DNA of 64,000 bases from Evansella cellulosilytica DSM 2522 (GCF_000177235.2 NC_014829.1:558001-622000), one strand, 5' to 3'. Positions 36,377-45,593 are shown, counted from the stretch's first letter. Notes: generated from the sequence alone by a model not told the origin. Translations and numbers: made by a program.

Positions 36377-37140
36377 TTCATTACACCTTCTTGATTGATT
36401 ATTTTAAGTTTCGTATTTCCATAACGGTTACATAAATGTTGACGTTGAGAGAGGCGATAAAGCTTATTGTGCTCTATAGCGGTTACATACGCCTCAACTG
36501 TTGCTCCGCCCATGACGGAGGGCATAAACAATAACCATTGAGGGTGAAGAAGTGCATGCGATGCTTGAAAATCACCAAGCATCAAATATAAAAGTGATTC
36601 ATGAAGTCCGGTTATTGTTAAGTAAAACCACCACCAGAGCATGGCATAAAACCCGAGACAAAACCTATGGTTATAAATCTGCCCTAAACCAGGAAAGAAA
36701 AAAGAATAAAATGCAGCAACCATTGGTTTTTTCCTTTCTAGGTGTTGAATATCAGATGCTAAAATTTCTACTCTATGTATGGGGTTATTCTCAAATTCGG
36801 CCAGTTCAGCCATTTTATTTTGACTAATTGCAGAACGATAGCTATCCCAAATAGTAATTAAGTAAATAATGAGATAACCAAATGCCCATCTCGGTTCAAG
36901 GACGGAGGTTGCAAGCTCAAACTGACCAGTAAATGAATAAACCATCGCTTCATTTATATGTGCTAGTGTATTAATGGTAAATTCAAATAAAGTTAATAAG
37001 GTGGCCCGAAAGTAGCGGTTTAGTAAATAATGGCCAAAGCCCGGAAATAAAGCGGAGAACCAAGCTACCATTAATGGATCATGTCGTTGGAGCTGAGTAA
37101 TACCAAAAATACTTATTTTTGCATGGGAAATACTAGTCAT
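36373..37140 (-). CDS. Hypothetical multi-span membrane protein with internal duplication (TM2-like)
   Basis: The start is the ATG at 37140, nine bases after AGGTAGG. The product has 255 residues. It consists of two similar halves, each with PMVAAFYSFFFPGLGQIYN-type sequence: first half ALFPGFGHYLLNRYF, second half FFFPGLGQIYNHRF. Each is followed by two membrane helices and a loop with LEPRW or LHPQW. The FPGxGxxYxxR pattern resembles the TM2 domain family of unknown role. A basic C-terminal tail follows. It is coupled with the 150-residue membrane protein downstream. The function is unknown. The duplication suggests that each half spans the membrane in the same way. Confidence 0.75.
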   Translation of the reverse strand: MTSISHAKISIFGITQLQRHDPLMVAWFSALFPGFGHYLLNRYFRATLLTLFEFTINTLAHINEAMVYSFTGQFELATSVLEPRWAFGYLIIYLITIWDSYRSAISQNKMAELAEFENNPIHRVEILASDIQHLERKKPMVAAFYSFFFPGLGQIYNHRFCLGFYAMLWWWFYLTITGLHESLLYLMLGDFQASHALLHPQWLLFMPSVMGGATVEAYVTAIEHNKLYRLSQRQHLCNRYGNTKLKIINQEGVMK

Positions 37141-37334
37141 ATACAATTACCTACCTATAGAATAAATGGGTTTATATGTAAAATCTGTTTTAGTATGTCA
37201 ATAAAAACTTTTTCAATCCAAATATTTGGAAAAATAAGTAATTCGTATGAGTTTTTTCATTGAGTATTGTTGAAGAGGATACATTATTATTGTTTAATTA
37301 TGATAAGAGAATATATGGAGTGGAGGTTTGTTAT

Positions 37335-38552
37335 TTGCTGAGCTGGATTGATGGATTATCTATACTGGAAGCAGGTGCTCTTGTTTTTATTATTGGAGCA
37401 GTAAACGTTCTATACATAATTGGAATAAAGAATCGCATTGAAAAATATTACAAGAAAACACAATCAAGGGAATTAACATTGAATAGAATGCGGTTATTGA
37501 CGCAATACGTTTACTTGATTTTTATTGCTGTATCAAGTTTTTTTACCGTTCTACTATTTATGTTTTTACTTGAAGCACCATTTGGAGATTCAAAGCTACA
37601 TAGTATAGTAAGTCTAGTGTGCACGTTTATATTTCTTGGTATGGTTCTTACAATAAATCAGCTCATACTATCGAAAACGACACAGAAAATTCGCGGGACA
37701 GAGGAAACTGTAAAGGATGAATTAAAGTCTACTATTGCTGGTCTTTTACTTATTTTCGCACCGATCACTTTTTTTATAGGAATCTTAAGTATAATACCAG
37801 ACGGCTTGTTAGGAGATATCGGCTATGTCCTCATTCTTCTTGCATTTCTAATTTCCGTGCCTTTTTTCTCTGCTCTATTATTAAGAAGAATGTTAAAGGC
37901 TTATGATATGCCATCATCAGAGCTAAAGGATGATCTATTACAATTTCTAAAGCAGATATATATGGAAGATGTAAAGTTATATTTATGGCCAACGAAGAAA
38001 AAGAAGGTTGCTAATGCAGTAGTAACGGGTGTCTCAAAAAGAAAACAAGTACTATTATCTGATTATCTATTGGAAAACATGTCCCGTAAAGAAATTGAAG
38101 CCATTTTAGCACACGAAGTTGGACATTTAAAGCATAATCATATTTGGAAAAGAGTGATATTGCTCGCTTTTTTCCCTATCTTAACGTATGGATTAGGGAA
38201 AGGGCTTGATATGTTTGAAACAAGCTACGGCGAGCTACCTTATTGGCTAGGAATAGGAATTATTTTGATATTTGTTGTTGGATATTTAGGAATTGTCTTT
38301 TTATTTGTTTCTAGGATACAAGAGAGGGAAGCTGATAAATATGTTCTATCTGTAGGGATTGATTATAGGGATTATGCTTCTGGATTAATGAAGCTTGCAA
38401 AGCTAAATGATATGGTGACAAATATGAATAAACTGGACGAATCATTTCAAACACACCCCTCAATTGCTAAAAGAGTGCGCTGGATTATTGAAGAAGCTAA
38501 TGGTTCTACAGAGGAGTTTCTCGAATATCAAGTAAGAGAGAATACCGATTAA
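37335..38552 (+). CDS. M48-family membrane zinc metalloprotease (HtpX/CAAX-prenyl-protease-like)
   Basis: I choose TTG at 37335 because GGAGG ends 8 bases before it. Longer frames from 37260 have no such site. The product has 405 residues. Membrane helices lie near residues 10-30, 48-75, 90-110, 140-160 and 167-190. The zinc site is HEVGH (260-264) in AILAHEVGHLKHNH, and the third ligand is the Glu of QEREADKYV after two more helices. These are M48 features. Such enzymes degrade misfolded membrane proteins or cut CAAX-like proteins. It is divergent from the membrane-protein pair, with no obvious functional link. Confidence 0.87.
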   Translation: MLSWIDGLSILEAGALVFIIGAVNVLYIIGIKNRIEKYYKKTQSRELTLNRMRLLTQYVYLIFIAVSSFFTVLLFMFLLEAPFGDSKLHSIVSLVCTFIFLGMVLTINQLILSKTTQKIRGTEETVKDELKSTIAGLLLIFAPITFFIGILSIIPDGLLGDIGYVLILLAFLISVPFFSALLLRRMLKAYDMPSSELKDDLLQFLKQIYMEDVKLYLWPTKKKKVANAVVTGVSKRKQVLLSDYLLENMSRKEIEAILAHEVGHLKHNHIWKRVILLAFFPILTYGLGKGLDMFETSYGELPYWLGIGIILIFVVGYLGIVFLFVSRIQEREADKYVLSVGIDYRDYASGLMKLAKLNDMVTNMNKLDESFQTHPSIAKRVRWIIEEANGSTEEFLEYQVRENTD

Positions 38553-38677
38553 GTGTGATTTAGTTAAATCTTCAACAACTAAACAATTAGGTTTTATTGT
38601 GTACGACTTGTACTCGTTTAAGAGAATGGTGTACAACAGGCAAAATTACAAATTCTGAAGTAAAAAGGATTGAAATG

Positions 38678-38707
38678 ACGTGCTAATAAAAAGAGCACGT
38701 TTTTTTA
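38678..38707 (+). terminator. Intrinsic terminator after the M48 protease gene
   Basis: ACGTGCT (38678-38684) pairs with AGCACGT (38694-38700), followed by seven T. It lies upstream of the pepA promoter (a -10 TATAAT at 38766-38771). Confidence 0.85.
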
Positions 38708-38792
38708 TACAGAATTAGTTTATTAAGTGAACAACAAAATTACGATTCTTCATTCATTTTTTCTGTATAATGGACAGCAGGAGGTTGAGGAC

Positions 38793-40280
38793 ATGTATCA
38801 ATTTATACAAGAAAATATATTAAACTATGAGACGGAAGCAATACTATACGGAGTTTTTCAGGAAGAGAGTTCGTCCTTCCATCCATTTGAAGAAGCATTT
38901 TCTAACGAACTAAGCAATCTCATAGAATTAGGAGAGCTATCGCCTGAAGCGGGGCATGTATGTAAATTACATCCTTTTAATAAAGCGAAAGCTCGTCGTA
39001 TTTATTTTGTTGGATTAGGATATAAGGCAGATATAACAAAAGATGGGATTAGAAAGGCGTTTTCTAAAGCATTCAAACAACTGGCAAAAGATAAAGTGTC
39101 AAATATAGCATTAGCGCTAGATAGCTTAGTTCAATTACCTATGAGTGATACCGATGCATTTGAGGCGATTGGAGAAGCCCAAGCGCTAGCACCATTTCAG
39201 TTAAATACATACCATACCAAAAAATTAGAAACAACAAAGCTTAAGGAGTTTACCATTATTGCAGAGCGAAATCATCGTGAAAAAGAAGTGGTAGATGCTT
39301 TAAAAGTAGGTTTTGCATTAGGAGAGGGAGCTAATGTTGCACGCAATCTAGTGAACGCACCAGGAAATTTAATGAATGCAACACATTTAGCAGATTATGC
39401 GAAGTCACTTGCTGAAAAACATAAGCTAGAGATAGATATATTAGAAAAAGAAGATATGGAACAACTGCAAATGGGAGCTTTGCTCGCTGTCAATCAAGGA
39501 TCGACTGAACGACAAAAGTTCATTGTAATACGCTACCAAGGGAAGGAAACGTGGGAAGACCCTGTTGCAATTATTGGGAAAGGAATCACTTTTGATACAG
39601 GTGGTTATTCGTTGAAAGGGAAAGACGGAATTATTGGAATGAAGATGGACATGGGAGGAGCGGCATCTACATTAGGTGCGGTGGACGTAATTGGCAAGTT
39701 GAAACCGAATGCGAATGTAATGGCTGTTATTCCAGCGACAGATAACATGATTAGTGGATCGGCATTTAAGCCTGACGATGTCATCTTTTCTATGAGTGGG
39801 AAAACGATAGAAGTTAGAAACACCGACGAAGAAGGACGTCTCGTATTAGCTGATGCTATTACTTATGCAAAGAAAGAAGGAGCATCTGAGATAATTGATA
39901 TCGCTACGTTAACTGGTGGTGTTGTTGTTGCCCTAGGAAATGAAGTGACAGGTGTAATGACGAATAATGAAGGGCTTCTAGCAGATGTTCAGAGAGCAGC
40001 AAATGAAACAGGTGAACTCATGTGGCAATTACCTTATTTCGATTTATATAAAAAACAAGTGCGCACTAGTCATATAGCCGACTTGAATAATAGTCCTGGT
40101 AGAGCAGGCCACGCAATTATGGCTGGCGTTTTTGTTGGTGAATTTGCCGGGAGCACGCCATGGGTCCACATAGATATTGCTGGAACAGCAATGGCATCTT
40201 CAGAGCATGAACTCGGTCCTAAAGGCCCAACTGGCGTTATGACAAGAACGCTTGCAAAGTTTGTGATGAATAAGAAGTAA
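38793..40280 (+). CDS. pepA: Leucyl (cytosol) aminopeptidase, M17 family
   Basis: The start is the ATG at 38793, with AGGAGG 8 bases upstream. A longer frame from 38727 would contain the promoter -10. The product has 495 residues, the normal M17 length. The N-terminal macro-like domain runs to about 165. The catalytic domain has VNAPGNLMNATHLA, GKGITFDTGGYSLK (metal-binding Lys and Asp), MKMDMGGAA and the signature NTDEEGRLVLADA. It removes N-terminal residues from peptides in the cytoplasm using two metal ions. All signature residues are present. It is monocistronic. Confidence 0.95.
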   Translation: MYQFIQENILNYETEAILYGVFQEESSSFHPFEEAFSNELSNLIELGELSPEAGHVCKLHPFNKAKARRIYFVGLGYKADITKDGIRKAFSKAFKQLAKDKVSNIALALDSLVQLPMSDTDAFEAIGEAQALAPFQLNTYHTKKLETTKLKEFTIIAERNHREKEVVDALKVGFALGEGANVARNLVNAPGNLMNATHLADYAKSLAEKHKLEIDILEKEDMEQLQMGALLAVNQGSTERQKFIVIRYQGKETWEDPVAIIGKGITFDTGGYSLKGKDGIIGMKMDMGGAASTLGAVDVIGKLKPNANVMAVIPATDNMISGSAFKPDDVIFSMSGKTIEVRNTDEEGRLVLADAITYAKKEGASEIIDIATLTGGVVVALGNEVTGVMTNNEGLLADVQRAANETGELMWQLPYFDLYKKQVRTSHIADLNNSPGRAGHAIMAGVFVGEFAGSTPWVHIDIAGTAMASSEHELGPKGPTGVMTRTLAKFVMNKK

Positions 40281-40291
40281 ATTTTATAAAG

Positions 40292-40364
40292 GCGATGCGC
40301 AATGGTGACTTGAAAGGGAAGGGGTGTATTTTTCAAGACAGTTTATTTGCCATCGCTTTTTATT
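40292..40364 (+). terminator. Probable terminator after pepA with nested stems
   Basis: GGCGATG pairs with CATCGC (40352-40357), followed by TTTTTATT. Inside it CTTGAAA pairs with TTTCAAG. It begins 12 bases after the pepA stop. Confidence 0.55.
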
Positions 40365-40501
40365 GTTGAAAACGTAAATAGAGGTATGAAGAAGTAGGAG
40401 AATAGAATTATTCCCATTTTATATACAACTACCTTATCGTTCTTTATAATTAACTATATATTAAAAATTTCCAGTATTATTAAAGGAGGATATGGGAGCA
40501 G

Positions 40502-41698
40502 ATGACCGATCGACAATCGAGGCTCATTAACAGCATACTGTTTTTTGTAATCTTTGGTACTTGGTTTATTCTCATTAACGATAATCCAAATAATACAATC
40601 TTACTAACTATACTGATTTACTCTTATGCACTAATACAATATTTTAGATATTTAAAATATCGTCTTCCTATTAAAAATCCGTTATCTATTATCTTAATTA
40701 TGACGCAATTATGTATTGCATTCACTGTTCAAGCTGTTGATGGATGGTTTCTGGCGCAGACATACTTCTTTATATTAATTGTTGAAGTTTCCTATCGCTC
40801 AAGTAGAGCTAATAGTATTCTTTTCATGGTCATTTCTTATGTTGCGTATGTTACTGCTGTTGCTTTACACTTTCAATTCCCACCATTTCATGAAATTAGC
40901 CATGTCGTTCCGAGATTTCTAGAATATGTATTATTTTGGGCATTTAGTTATATTGCTAGCTATGCAGTTGACCAGAAACGAGAGATGGAGCTATTAAATG
41001 AAGAGCTGCGTCAAGCAGCAGAGGAGTTGGAGGAAAAAACATTGCTACAAGAGAGATTAAGGCTTTCTAAAGAAATACATGATACTGTTGGCCACACGTT
41101 AACGACTGCCTACATAGGGGTGGAAACATCAAAACATATTATTCAAAATGGAAAAAATACTGAAGGCTTGGAGATGCTTGAAAAGGCTAAGTTTCAAATA
41201 AAACGAAGCTTAGAAGATGTTCGTTCAATTGTACATACCGTTAGTGAAAATCCAAATTTCATAGATATGAAGAAAAGTCTAATAAAGCTCATAGACCAAA
41301 CAGAAGACCACTCGAATATTACTATAGATTATGAAATCACCGAATCGCTTCCAGATTTAGGGCCAGCGCAGCAGTTAGCTATTTACCGTGCTCTTCAAGA
41401 AGGCGTGACAAATGGAATAAGACATGGAGGAAGTACACATTTTCACTATCGTTTGCTAAATAAAGGAGATACTCTTCAAATTACATTAGAAGACAATGGT
41501 AAGTTTAAAAATAATAGCACCTATGGATTTGGATTAAAAGCAATGCAGCAACGTTTTCAGCTAGTAGGTGGGATGGTAGAAACTTTAAAGAATGATAAAG
41601 GTGGTTGCACCTTAAAAATAACATTGCCTATACAATATAGGGAAAATATAAATCAACCTAATACTTTACAGAAAGAAGGCAATACTTATGTCGGATAA
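40502..41698 (+). CDS. NarL-type sensor histidine kinase (HisKA_3)
   Basis: Sensor of 398 residues. The N-terminal half (about 8-160) has about five closely spaced membrane helices with almost no external loops, followed by a coiled coil (160-185). The dimerisation domain has the phospho-acceptor His193 in LSKEIHDTVGHTLT, the HisKA_3 motif of LiaS, DegS and DesK relatives. The ATPase domain has the N box QEGVTNGIRHG, EDNGKFKNNSTYGFGLKAM and a C-terminal GGCTLKI stretch. It overlaps the response regulator gene by 11 bases. The DesK-like membrane sensor suggests that it reads membrane state or a hydrophobic signal. No target operon is adjacent. Confidence 0.9.
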   Translation: MTDRQSRLINSILFFVIFGTWFILINDNPNNTILLTILIYSYALIQYFRYLKYRLPIKNPLSIILIMTQLCIAFTVQAVDGWFLAQTYFFILIVEVSYRSSRANSILFMVISYVAYVTAVALHFQFPPFHEISHVVPRFLEYVLFWAFSYIASYAVDQKREMELLNEELRQAAEELEEKTLLQERLRLSKEIHDTVGHTLTTAYIGVETSKHIIQNGKNTEGLEMLEKAKFQIKRSLEDVRSIVHTVSENPNFIDMKKSLIKLIDQTEDHSNITIDYEITESLPDLGPAQQLAIYRALQEGVTNGIRHGGSTHFHYRLLNKGDTLQITLEDNGKFKNNSTYGFGLKAMQQRFQLVGGMVETLKNDKGGCTLKITLPIQYRENINQPNTLQKEGNTYVG

Positions 41699-42356
41699 GT
41701 TGAAGGTTGTCATAGCTGATGATCATCCTATCGTCCGGGATGGATTTAAAGTGTTGTTGTCCACAACAGATAGTATAGAGGTTGTAGGTACTGCCCAAAA
41801 TGGAGTAGAGGTAGTAGAGCTAGTTACTCAACTTCATCCAGACGTTGTTTTATTGGATATGTATATGCCAAATAAAAATGGATTGGAAGCATTAGCAGAT
41901 ATAAAAATAAAACATCCTGAAACAAAGGTTTTAATGATATCATCGATGATCAATGATGATGTTGTTATTGATTGCTTAAGTTTAGGTGCTAATGGAGTAC
42001 TATTAAAAGATTGGCCAACGGATAAAATTATTCATGCGATGAAAGAATCAGTAGCTGGACAAATGATCATTCCAGAATGCTACTCAACAAAGCTTATAGG
42101 GGCTTGGAAAAAGCAAAATAAGCCTCAACATAAAGATTGGCATGAAGTTATTAATAAGCTACCAATATCTCTCTATGAACGTGAGAAAGAAATATTAGCA
42201 AAAATCATGGATGGAAAAAAGAACAGTGAAATAGCAAGAGAACTTTATCTTTCAATTGGGACGATAAAAAATTATACTTCCTCCATATACAAAAAAATAG
42301 GTGTATCAAAACGAAAGGAATTAGTTGAATACGTCAAAACTGTGAAGCTAGGTTAA
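41688..42356 (+). CDS. NarL/LuxR-family response regulator
   Basis: Partner of the histidine kinase, 222 residues. The receiver domain has ADDHP at 10-14, the phospho-acceptor Asp57 in VVLLDMYMPN, and a Lys in LLKDWP; that lysine motif is KDWP, where KDAP or KDEA is more common. The C-terminal LuxR helix-turn-helix is YEREKEILAKIMDGKKNSEIARELYLSIGTIK in outline. Its end overlaps a terminator shared with the opposite-strand SinI-like gene. A regulatory link between them is possible but not shown. Target genes are unknown. Confidence 0.9.
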   Translation: MSDKLKVVIADDHPIVRDGFKVLLSTTDSIEVVGTAQNGVEVVELVTQLHPDVVLLDMYMPNKNGLEALADIKIKHPETKVLMISSMINDDVVIDCLSLGANGVLLKDWPTDKIIHAMKESVAGQMIIPECYSTKLIGAWKKQNKPQHKDWHEVINKLPISLYEREKEILAKIMDGKKNSEIARELYLSIGTIKNYTSSIYKKIGVSKRKELVEYVKTVKLG

Positions 42357-42385
42357 GTGTGATATATAACCTAGCATTTTTTTTT
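42347..42385 (+). terminator. Terminator overlapping the response-regulator stop
   Basis: GCTAGGTTA (42347-42355) pairs with TAACCTAGC (42367-42375) and is followed by A and nine T. The stem includes the end of the regulator coding region and the end of the opposite-strand SinI-like gene. Confidence 0.85.
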
Positions 42386-42496
42386 ATTGAGAAATTGTTT
42401 AATATCACTGGGAGACAAGCCCATTTGTTTTGCCTCTTTCATAAGTTGTATCCATTCCTTATCTAAAATTCGATCATTCGTCTTCACACTTACCAT
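42371..42496 (-). CDS. SinI-domain anti-repressor-like mini-protein
   Basis: A 41-residue frame, ATG at 42496 and TAG at 42373-42371, preceded by AAGGGAGAG at a suitable distance. The product starts MVSVKTNDRILDKEWIQLM and continues KEAKQMGLSPSDIKQFL. This is the SinI-domain pattern (DxEWxxLMxEAKxxGxSxxEIxxFL) by which B. subtilis SinI pairs with SinR and blocks it. It contains only that domain. It lies convergent to the LuxR-type regulator gene, with no SinR-like gene in the window, so its repressor partner must be elsewhere. It may influence biofilm or sporulation decisions, by analogy with SinI. Confidence 0.75.
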   Translation of the reverse strand: MVSVKTNDRILDKEWIQLMKEAKQMGLSPSDIKQFLNKKKC

Positions 42497-42746
42497 ACAT
42501 AGCTCTCCCTTCTATATATAGAACATATTGAATTTACTTATATAAAGAATAACTCCTTCATTAAGATAACCGATGTCACATAATTTCTAAATAATTATAG
42601 GAGAGGTTGTGACCTTCGCCATCATATTGTGACTTAATGGTGACTTAAATATGACAGAAATGTGTCGAAAAAAGACGCTAGTGATTCGTTTTTCGATATC
42701 AAACGTGTACACTATGGAGAGGATAATAAACAGGAGCTGGTTCATA

Positions 42747-43295
42747 ATGGATAATGGAATAGTTGAGTATTTTGAAAAACTACATGCACATGACAAACAG
42801 GAACAATTTGAAGCATTCCAATACCTTTTAAAGGCTATGGAGGGGGAAGTAGATTGGTCGTATGAAGTATGGGATCGTTTAAAGGAAGAGGTGGAGTCAG
42901 GGAACAATCATGAGAGATCGAGAGCTGCCCAGTTTTTAGCGGCCTTAGCATCATGGAGTGATCCAGAGAAAAGAGTTCTTGGAGATTTCCCTATCTTGTG
43001 GAAGGTGACATACGATGAGAAATTTGTTACTGCTAGACATAGTTTACAATCGGTTTGGAAAGTTGCTTTAGCAGGGAATGAACAACGAGAACTTGTTTTG
43101 AATCATTTTATAGAACGTTTTTACACATGTGAAGATGAGAGAAATAATAAGCTTATGCGTTTTGATATTATACAGGGACTAAAAAATATATTTGATAACA
43201 CAAAAGAGGCAGCAGTAAAAGAGGCAGCGTTAAAGCTAATAGAGAGTGAAAACGATGAAAAATATAAAAAGAAATACAAGAACGTGTGGAAATAA
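42747..43295 (+). CDS. Hypothetical alpha-helical (HEAT-like) protein
   Basis: The start is the ATG at 42747, with AGGAG upstream. The product has 182 residues, soluble, acidic and almost wholly helical. Successive helix pairs such as FEAFQYLLKAMEGEVDW, ERSRAAQFLAALASWS, TARHSLQSVWKVALAG and AAVKEAALKLIES have HEAT-repeat spacing. I do not recognise a specific family. Such repeats normally serve as protein-binding scaffolds. The frame to 42651 lacks a start signal. It is followed 15 bases later by another small hypothetical gene, so the group at 42.7-43.8 kb may be an operon. Confidence 0.7.
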   Translation: MDNGIVEYFEKLHAHDKQEQFEAFQYLLKAMEGEVDWSYEVWDRLKEEVESGNNHERSRAAQFLAALASWSDPEKRVLGDFPILWKVTYDEKFVTARHSLQSVWKVALAGNEQRELVLNHFIERFYTCEDERNNKLMRFDIIQGLKNIFDNTKEAAVKEAALKLIESENDEKYKKKYKNVWK

Positions 43296-43310
43296 AGTGA
43301 GGGCCGTTGA

Positions 43311-43607
43311 ATGAGTGGGAAACTATCAATAAATGAATTTGTAATTAATGTGACAAAGGATAGGGAAACGTTTAATTCTAGTGATATGGAACAAATAAAA
43401 GAAATATTACGACTCGCAATGTCTTATTATGAGCTGCGGTCTAAGGAAGTAAACGAATTACATGAAGGTAATCATTCAAGTGTGCTTTACTTAGATTCTA
43501 TCATGGAAGAAAATATACTTTTAAAAGTAGTGGAAATTGCTTCTCACAGTGATGATCAGTTGAGTTTGGAACAAATCTACGAGAGTAAGGTGGTGAGAAG
43601 GCATTAA
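43311..43607 (+). CDS. Hypothetical small soluble protein
   Basis: Protein of 98 residues, ATG behind GAGGGCC. No signal peptide or membrane segment. It looks helical, with a middle stretch MEQIKEILRLAMSYYELRSKEV that could form a coiled coil, and it ends in VVRRH. I do not recognise the family. It lies 15 bases after the HEAT-like gene and just before a small membrane-protein frame; the spacing suggests one operon. Confidence 0.6.
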   Translation: MSGKLSINEFVINVTKDRETFNSSDMEQIKEILRLAMSYYELRSKEVNELHEGNHSSVLYLDSIMEENILLKVVEIASHSDDQLSLEQIYESKVVRRH

Positions 43608-43632
43608 AAGCACAATTAACAACAACTATTTA

Positions 43633-43848
43633 TTGATAGTAGGAGTAACTATCGTTGTAGTCGGTTTCTTACTAGGATTAGTATTAGGACAACCCCTCGA
43701 GAGTAGTATTTTTCAGTGGGATATTGCAGTGAGTTGGTGGGTTGGTGGTGCAGTTATAGGGATGGTATTAATAAAGGTAGCTAATAAGAGGTTAATGAAA
43801 GAGAATAATGAGGAGCGTTTATCTAACAGTAAGAGATGGAGGAAGTAG
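43633..43848 (+). CDS. Small membrane protein, start uncertain
   Basis: Protein of about 71 residues (from TTG at 43633) with two membrane helices: IVGVTIVVVGFLLGLVLG and WWVGGAVIGMVLIKV. A basic tail (KRLMKEN..KRWRK) follows. The frame is open back to 43597. An ATT at 43603 lies at normal distance from GGTGGTGAG, while no ribosome binding site precedes the TTG, so initiation at a rare ATT, coupled to the upstream stop, is possible. It resembles the small two-helix proteins common in Bacillaceae. The function is unknown. The region 43849-44092 after it has only weak hairpins and the next promoter. Confidence 0.55.
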   Translation: MIVGVTIVVVGFLLGLVLGQPLESSIFQWDIAVSWWVGGAVIGMVLIKVANKRLMKENNEERLSNSKRWRK

Positions 43849-44092
43849 ATCTAAGTAGCGAGGGTGATGACTTTAAAAGAATCTAAAGTTAGGAAATCAG
43901 GTTTATTTTAGTTACTCCTTAGTAGTAATTTAGTATAGTTTCTCAATGGATAGGAAACTATAAGAGATTATATTTGTATTGCTATTGCATGTTTAGTTAA
44001 AATTGATATGCTTATTATTATAATTACTGTATTAAAGTTATAATATAATCATATTTCATCGTTTATAAAACGATATTGGAGAGTAGATCACA

Positions 44093-45262
44093 TTGGAAAA
44101 TAAAAAAGCGCTACCGATTCTGTTTGCAGTTATGTTTTTTGTTATGGTCGGTTTTGGTATCATCATTCCCGTCCTCCCTTTTTATGCAGAAGAACTCGGG
44201 GCATCACCAACACAATTAGGATTGTTAATGGCTTCTTATTCCTTTATGCAGCTTGTCTTCGCACCATTTTGGGGGAGAGTATCCGATAAAATAGGAAGAA
44301 AGCCTGTAATGATGGTCGGAATATTAGGGTTAGCCTTTTCTTTCTTTTTTATGGCTTCGGCAACAGAGCTATGGATGCTCTTTGCTGCACGAATCATTGG
44401 AGGCTTTTTATCCTCTGCAAATATGCCAACAGTAATGGCTTATGTTGCTGATATCACATCAGACGAAGATCGTGGTAAAGGAATGGGGATTGTCGGAGCT
44501 GCGGTAGGACTAGGTTTTATTTTTGGCCCAGCTATTGGCGGTATATTTTCAGAGCAAAGCTTAAATATGCCATTTTATATTGCGGGATTATCGTCACTCG
44601 TTACTTTTCTCTTTGTTTTATTTGTATTAAAAGAGTCGCTACCTGCTGGTGGCAATGCTGCAAAAGAAAAAAAATCAGTGTTCCAATCATTAAAAGGTCC
44701 AGTATCAATATTGTACTTTATGCAATTATTCATTTCACTATCATTGGCTGGTTTAGAAGCTACATTTGCTTATTTCGCGGCTGAAAGAGCTGGCCTAGGA
44801 ACAGTTGAATTAGGATATATTTTCATGATTATGGGCTTTGCAGGAGCACTTGTTCAAGGTGGACTTGTCGGAAGACTAACCAAAAGATTTGGCGAGGGAA
44901 TCGTTATACAAATTGGTATTGTGATTTCTGCAATCGGTTTTGCACTAATTTTACTCGTTGATAACTTTATGACAGCGGCAATATTTTTATCTATATTTGG
45001 AATTGGAAACGGATTAATAAGACCGAGTGTTTCTTCCTTGTTAACAAAAAGGTCTACCTCAGGGTACGGAAGTGTAACAGGACTTTTATCCTCTTTCGAT
45101 TCGCTCGGGAGAATTATTGGACCGCCACTTGGTGGAATTTTGTTTTCTCTATCAGTTGGAATGCCATACATTTCAGGAATAGTGTTATCACTTATTGCTT
45201 TATTTTTATATCGTGTTTATCGAATACAAACGAAAGGCAGTCTTGAAGAGTATAGAGCTTAA
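44093..45262 (+). CDS. MFS multidrug-type efflux transporter
   Basis: Major-facilitator antiporter of 389 residues with 12 predicted helices, starting at TTG 44093, nine bases after GGAGAG. The loop 2-3 motif A is present as GRVSDKIGRKP. Motif C of drug/proton antiporters is present in helix 5 as GAAVGLGFIFGPAIGG, so drug or small-molecule export is likely. It is in the NorA/Bmr/TetA-like group of 12-helix exporters. The substrate is unknown. It is separated from the convergent BmrA gene by a tandem structured repeat. Confidence 0.88.
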   Translation: MENKKALPILFAVMFFVMVGFGIIIPVLPFYAEELGASPTQLGLLMASYSFMQLVFAPFWGRVSDKIGRKPVMMVGILGLAFSFFFMASATELWMLFAARIIGGFLSSANMPTVMAYVADITSDEDRGKGMGIVGAAVGLGFIFGPAIGGIFSEQSLNMPFYIAGLSSLVTFLFVLFVLKESLPAGGNAAKEKKSVFQSLKGPVSILYFMQLFISLSLAGLEATFAYFAAERAGLGTVELGYIFMIMGFAGALVQGGLVGRLTKRFGEGIVIQIGIVISAIGFALILLVDNFMTAAIFLSIFGIGNGLIRPSVSSLLTKRSTSGYGSVTGLLSSFDSLGRIIGPPLGGILFSLSVGMPYISGIVLSLIALFLYRVYRIQTKGSLEEYRA

Positions 45263-45289
45263 TAAAGAGAACAGTGGGGTCCTCCTATT

Positions 45290-45593
45290 AAAATAAAAAT
45301 AGGCGGTGGAAATGCTGCCACGCGTAGTAGTGAGAAGAACACTCACTACTACATTAAAGACATGTGTCATCATTTCTACACCGCATTTAAGAAAAGACTA
45401 AAAACGAGCTTCCCGAAGCTCGTTATTAGATTTACTAATATAAAAGAAAATAAAAATAGGCGGTGGAAATGCTGCCATGCGTAGTAGTGAGAAGGACACT
45501 CACTACTACATTAAAGACATGTGGCATCATTTCTACACCGCATTTAAGAAAAGACTAAAAACGAGCTTCCCGAAGCTCGTTTTTAGTCTTTTC
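45290..45593. repeat. Tandem pair of 157-bp structured units (possible small RNA) between two drug exporter genes
   Basis: Units begin at 45290 and 45447. Over about 130 bases they differ at only three positions. Each can fold: outer stem GCGGTGGAAATG with CATTTCTACACCGC, an inner 11-bp hairpin GTAGTAGTGAG/CTCACTACTAC, and a second inner pairing TGCCA(C/T) with GTG(T/G)CA. Two of the three changes fall in that pairing; the second unit gains one base pair and its other change keeps a G-U pair. Each unit ends in a hairpin ACGAGCTTC/GAAGCTCGT. No open frame is seen. Confidence 0.65.

Noticed and set aside
43933-43940. Another TATAGTTT site as a regulon member upstream of the MFS gene
   Set aside because: It is 150 bp from the gene, without the -10 and cre spacing seen in the xylan locus, so it is probably chance.
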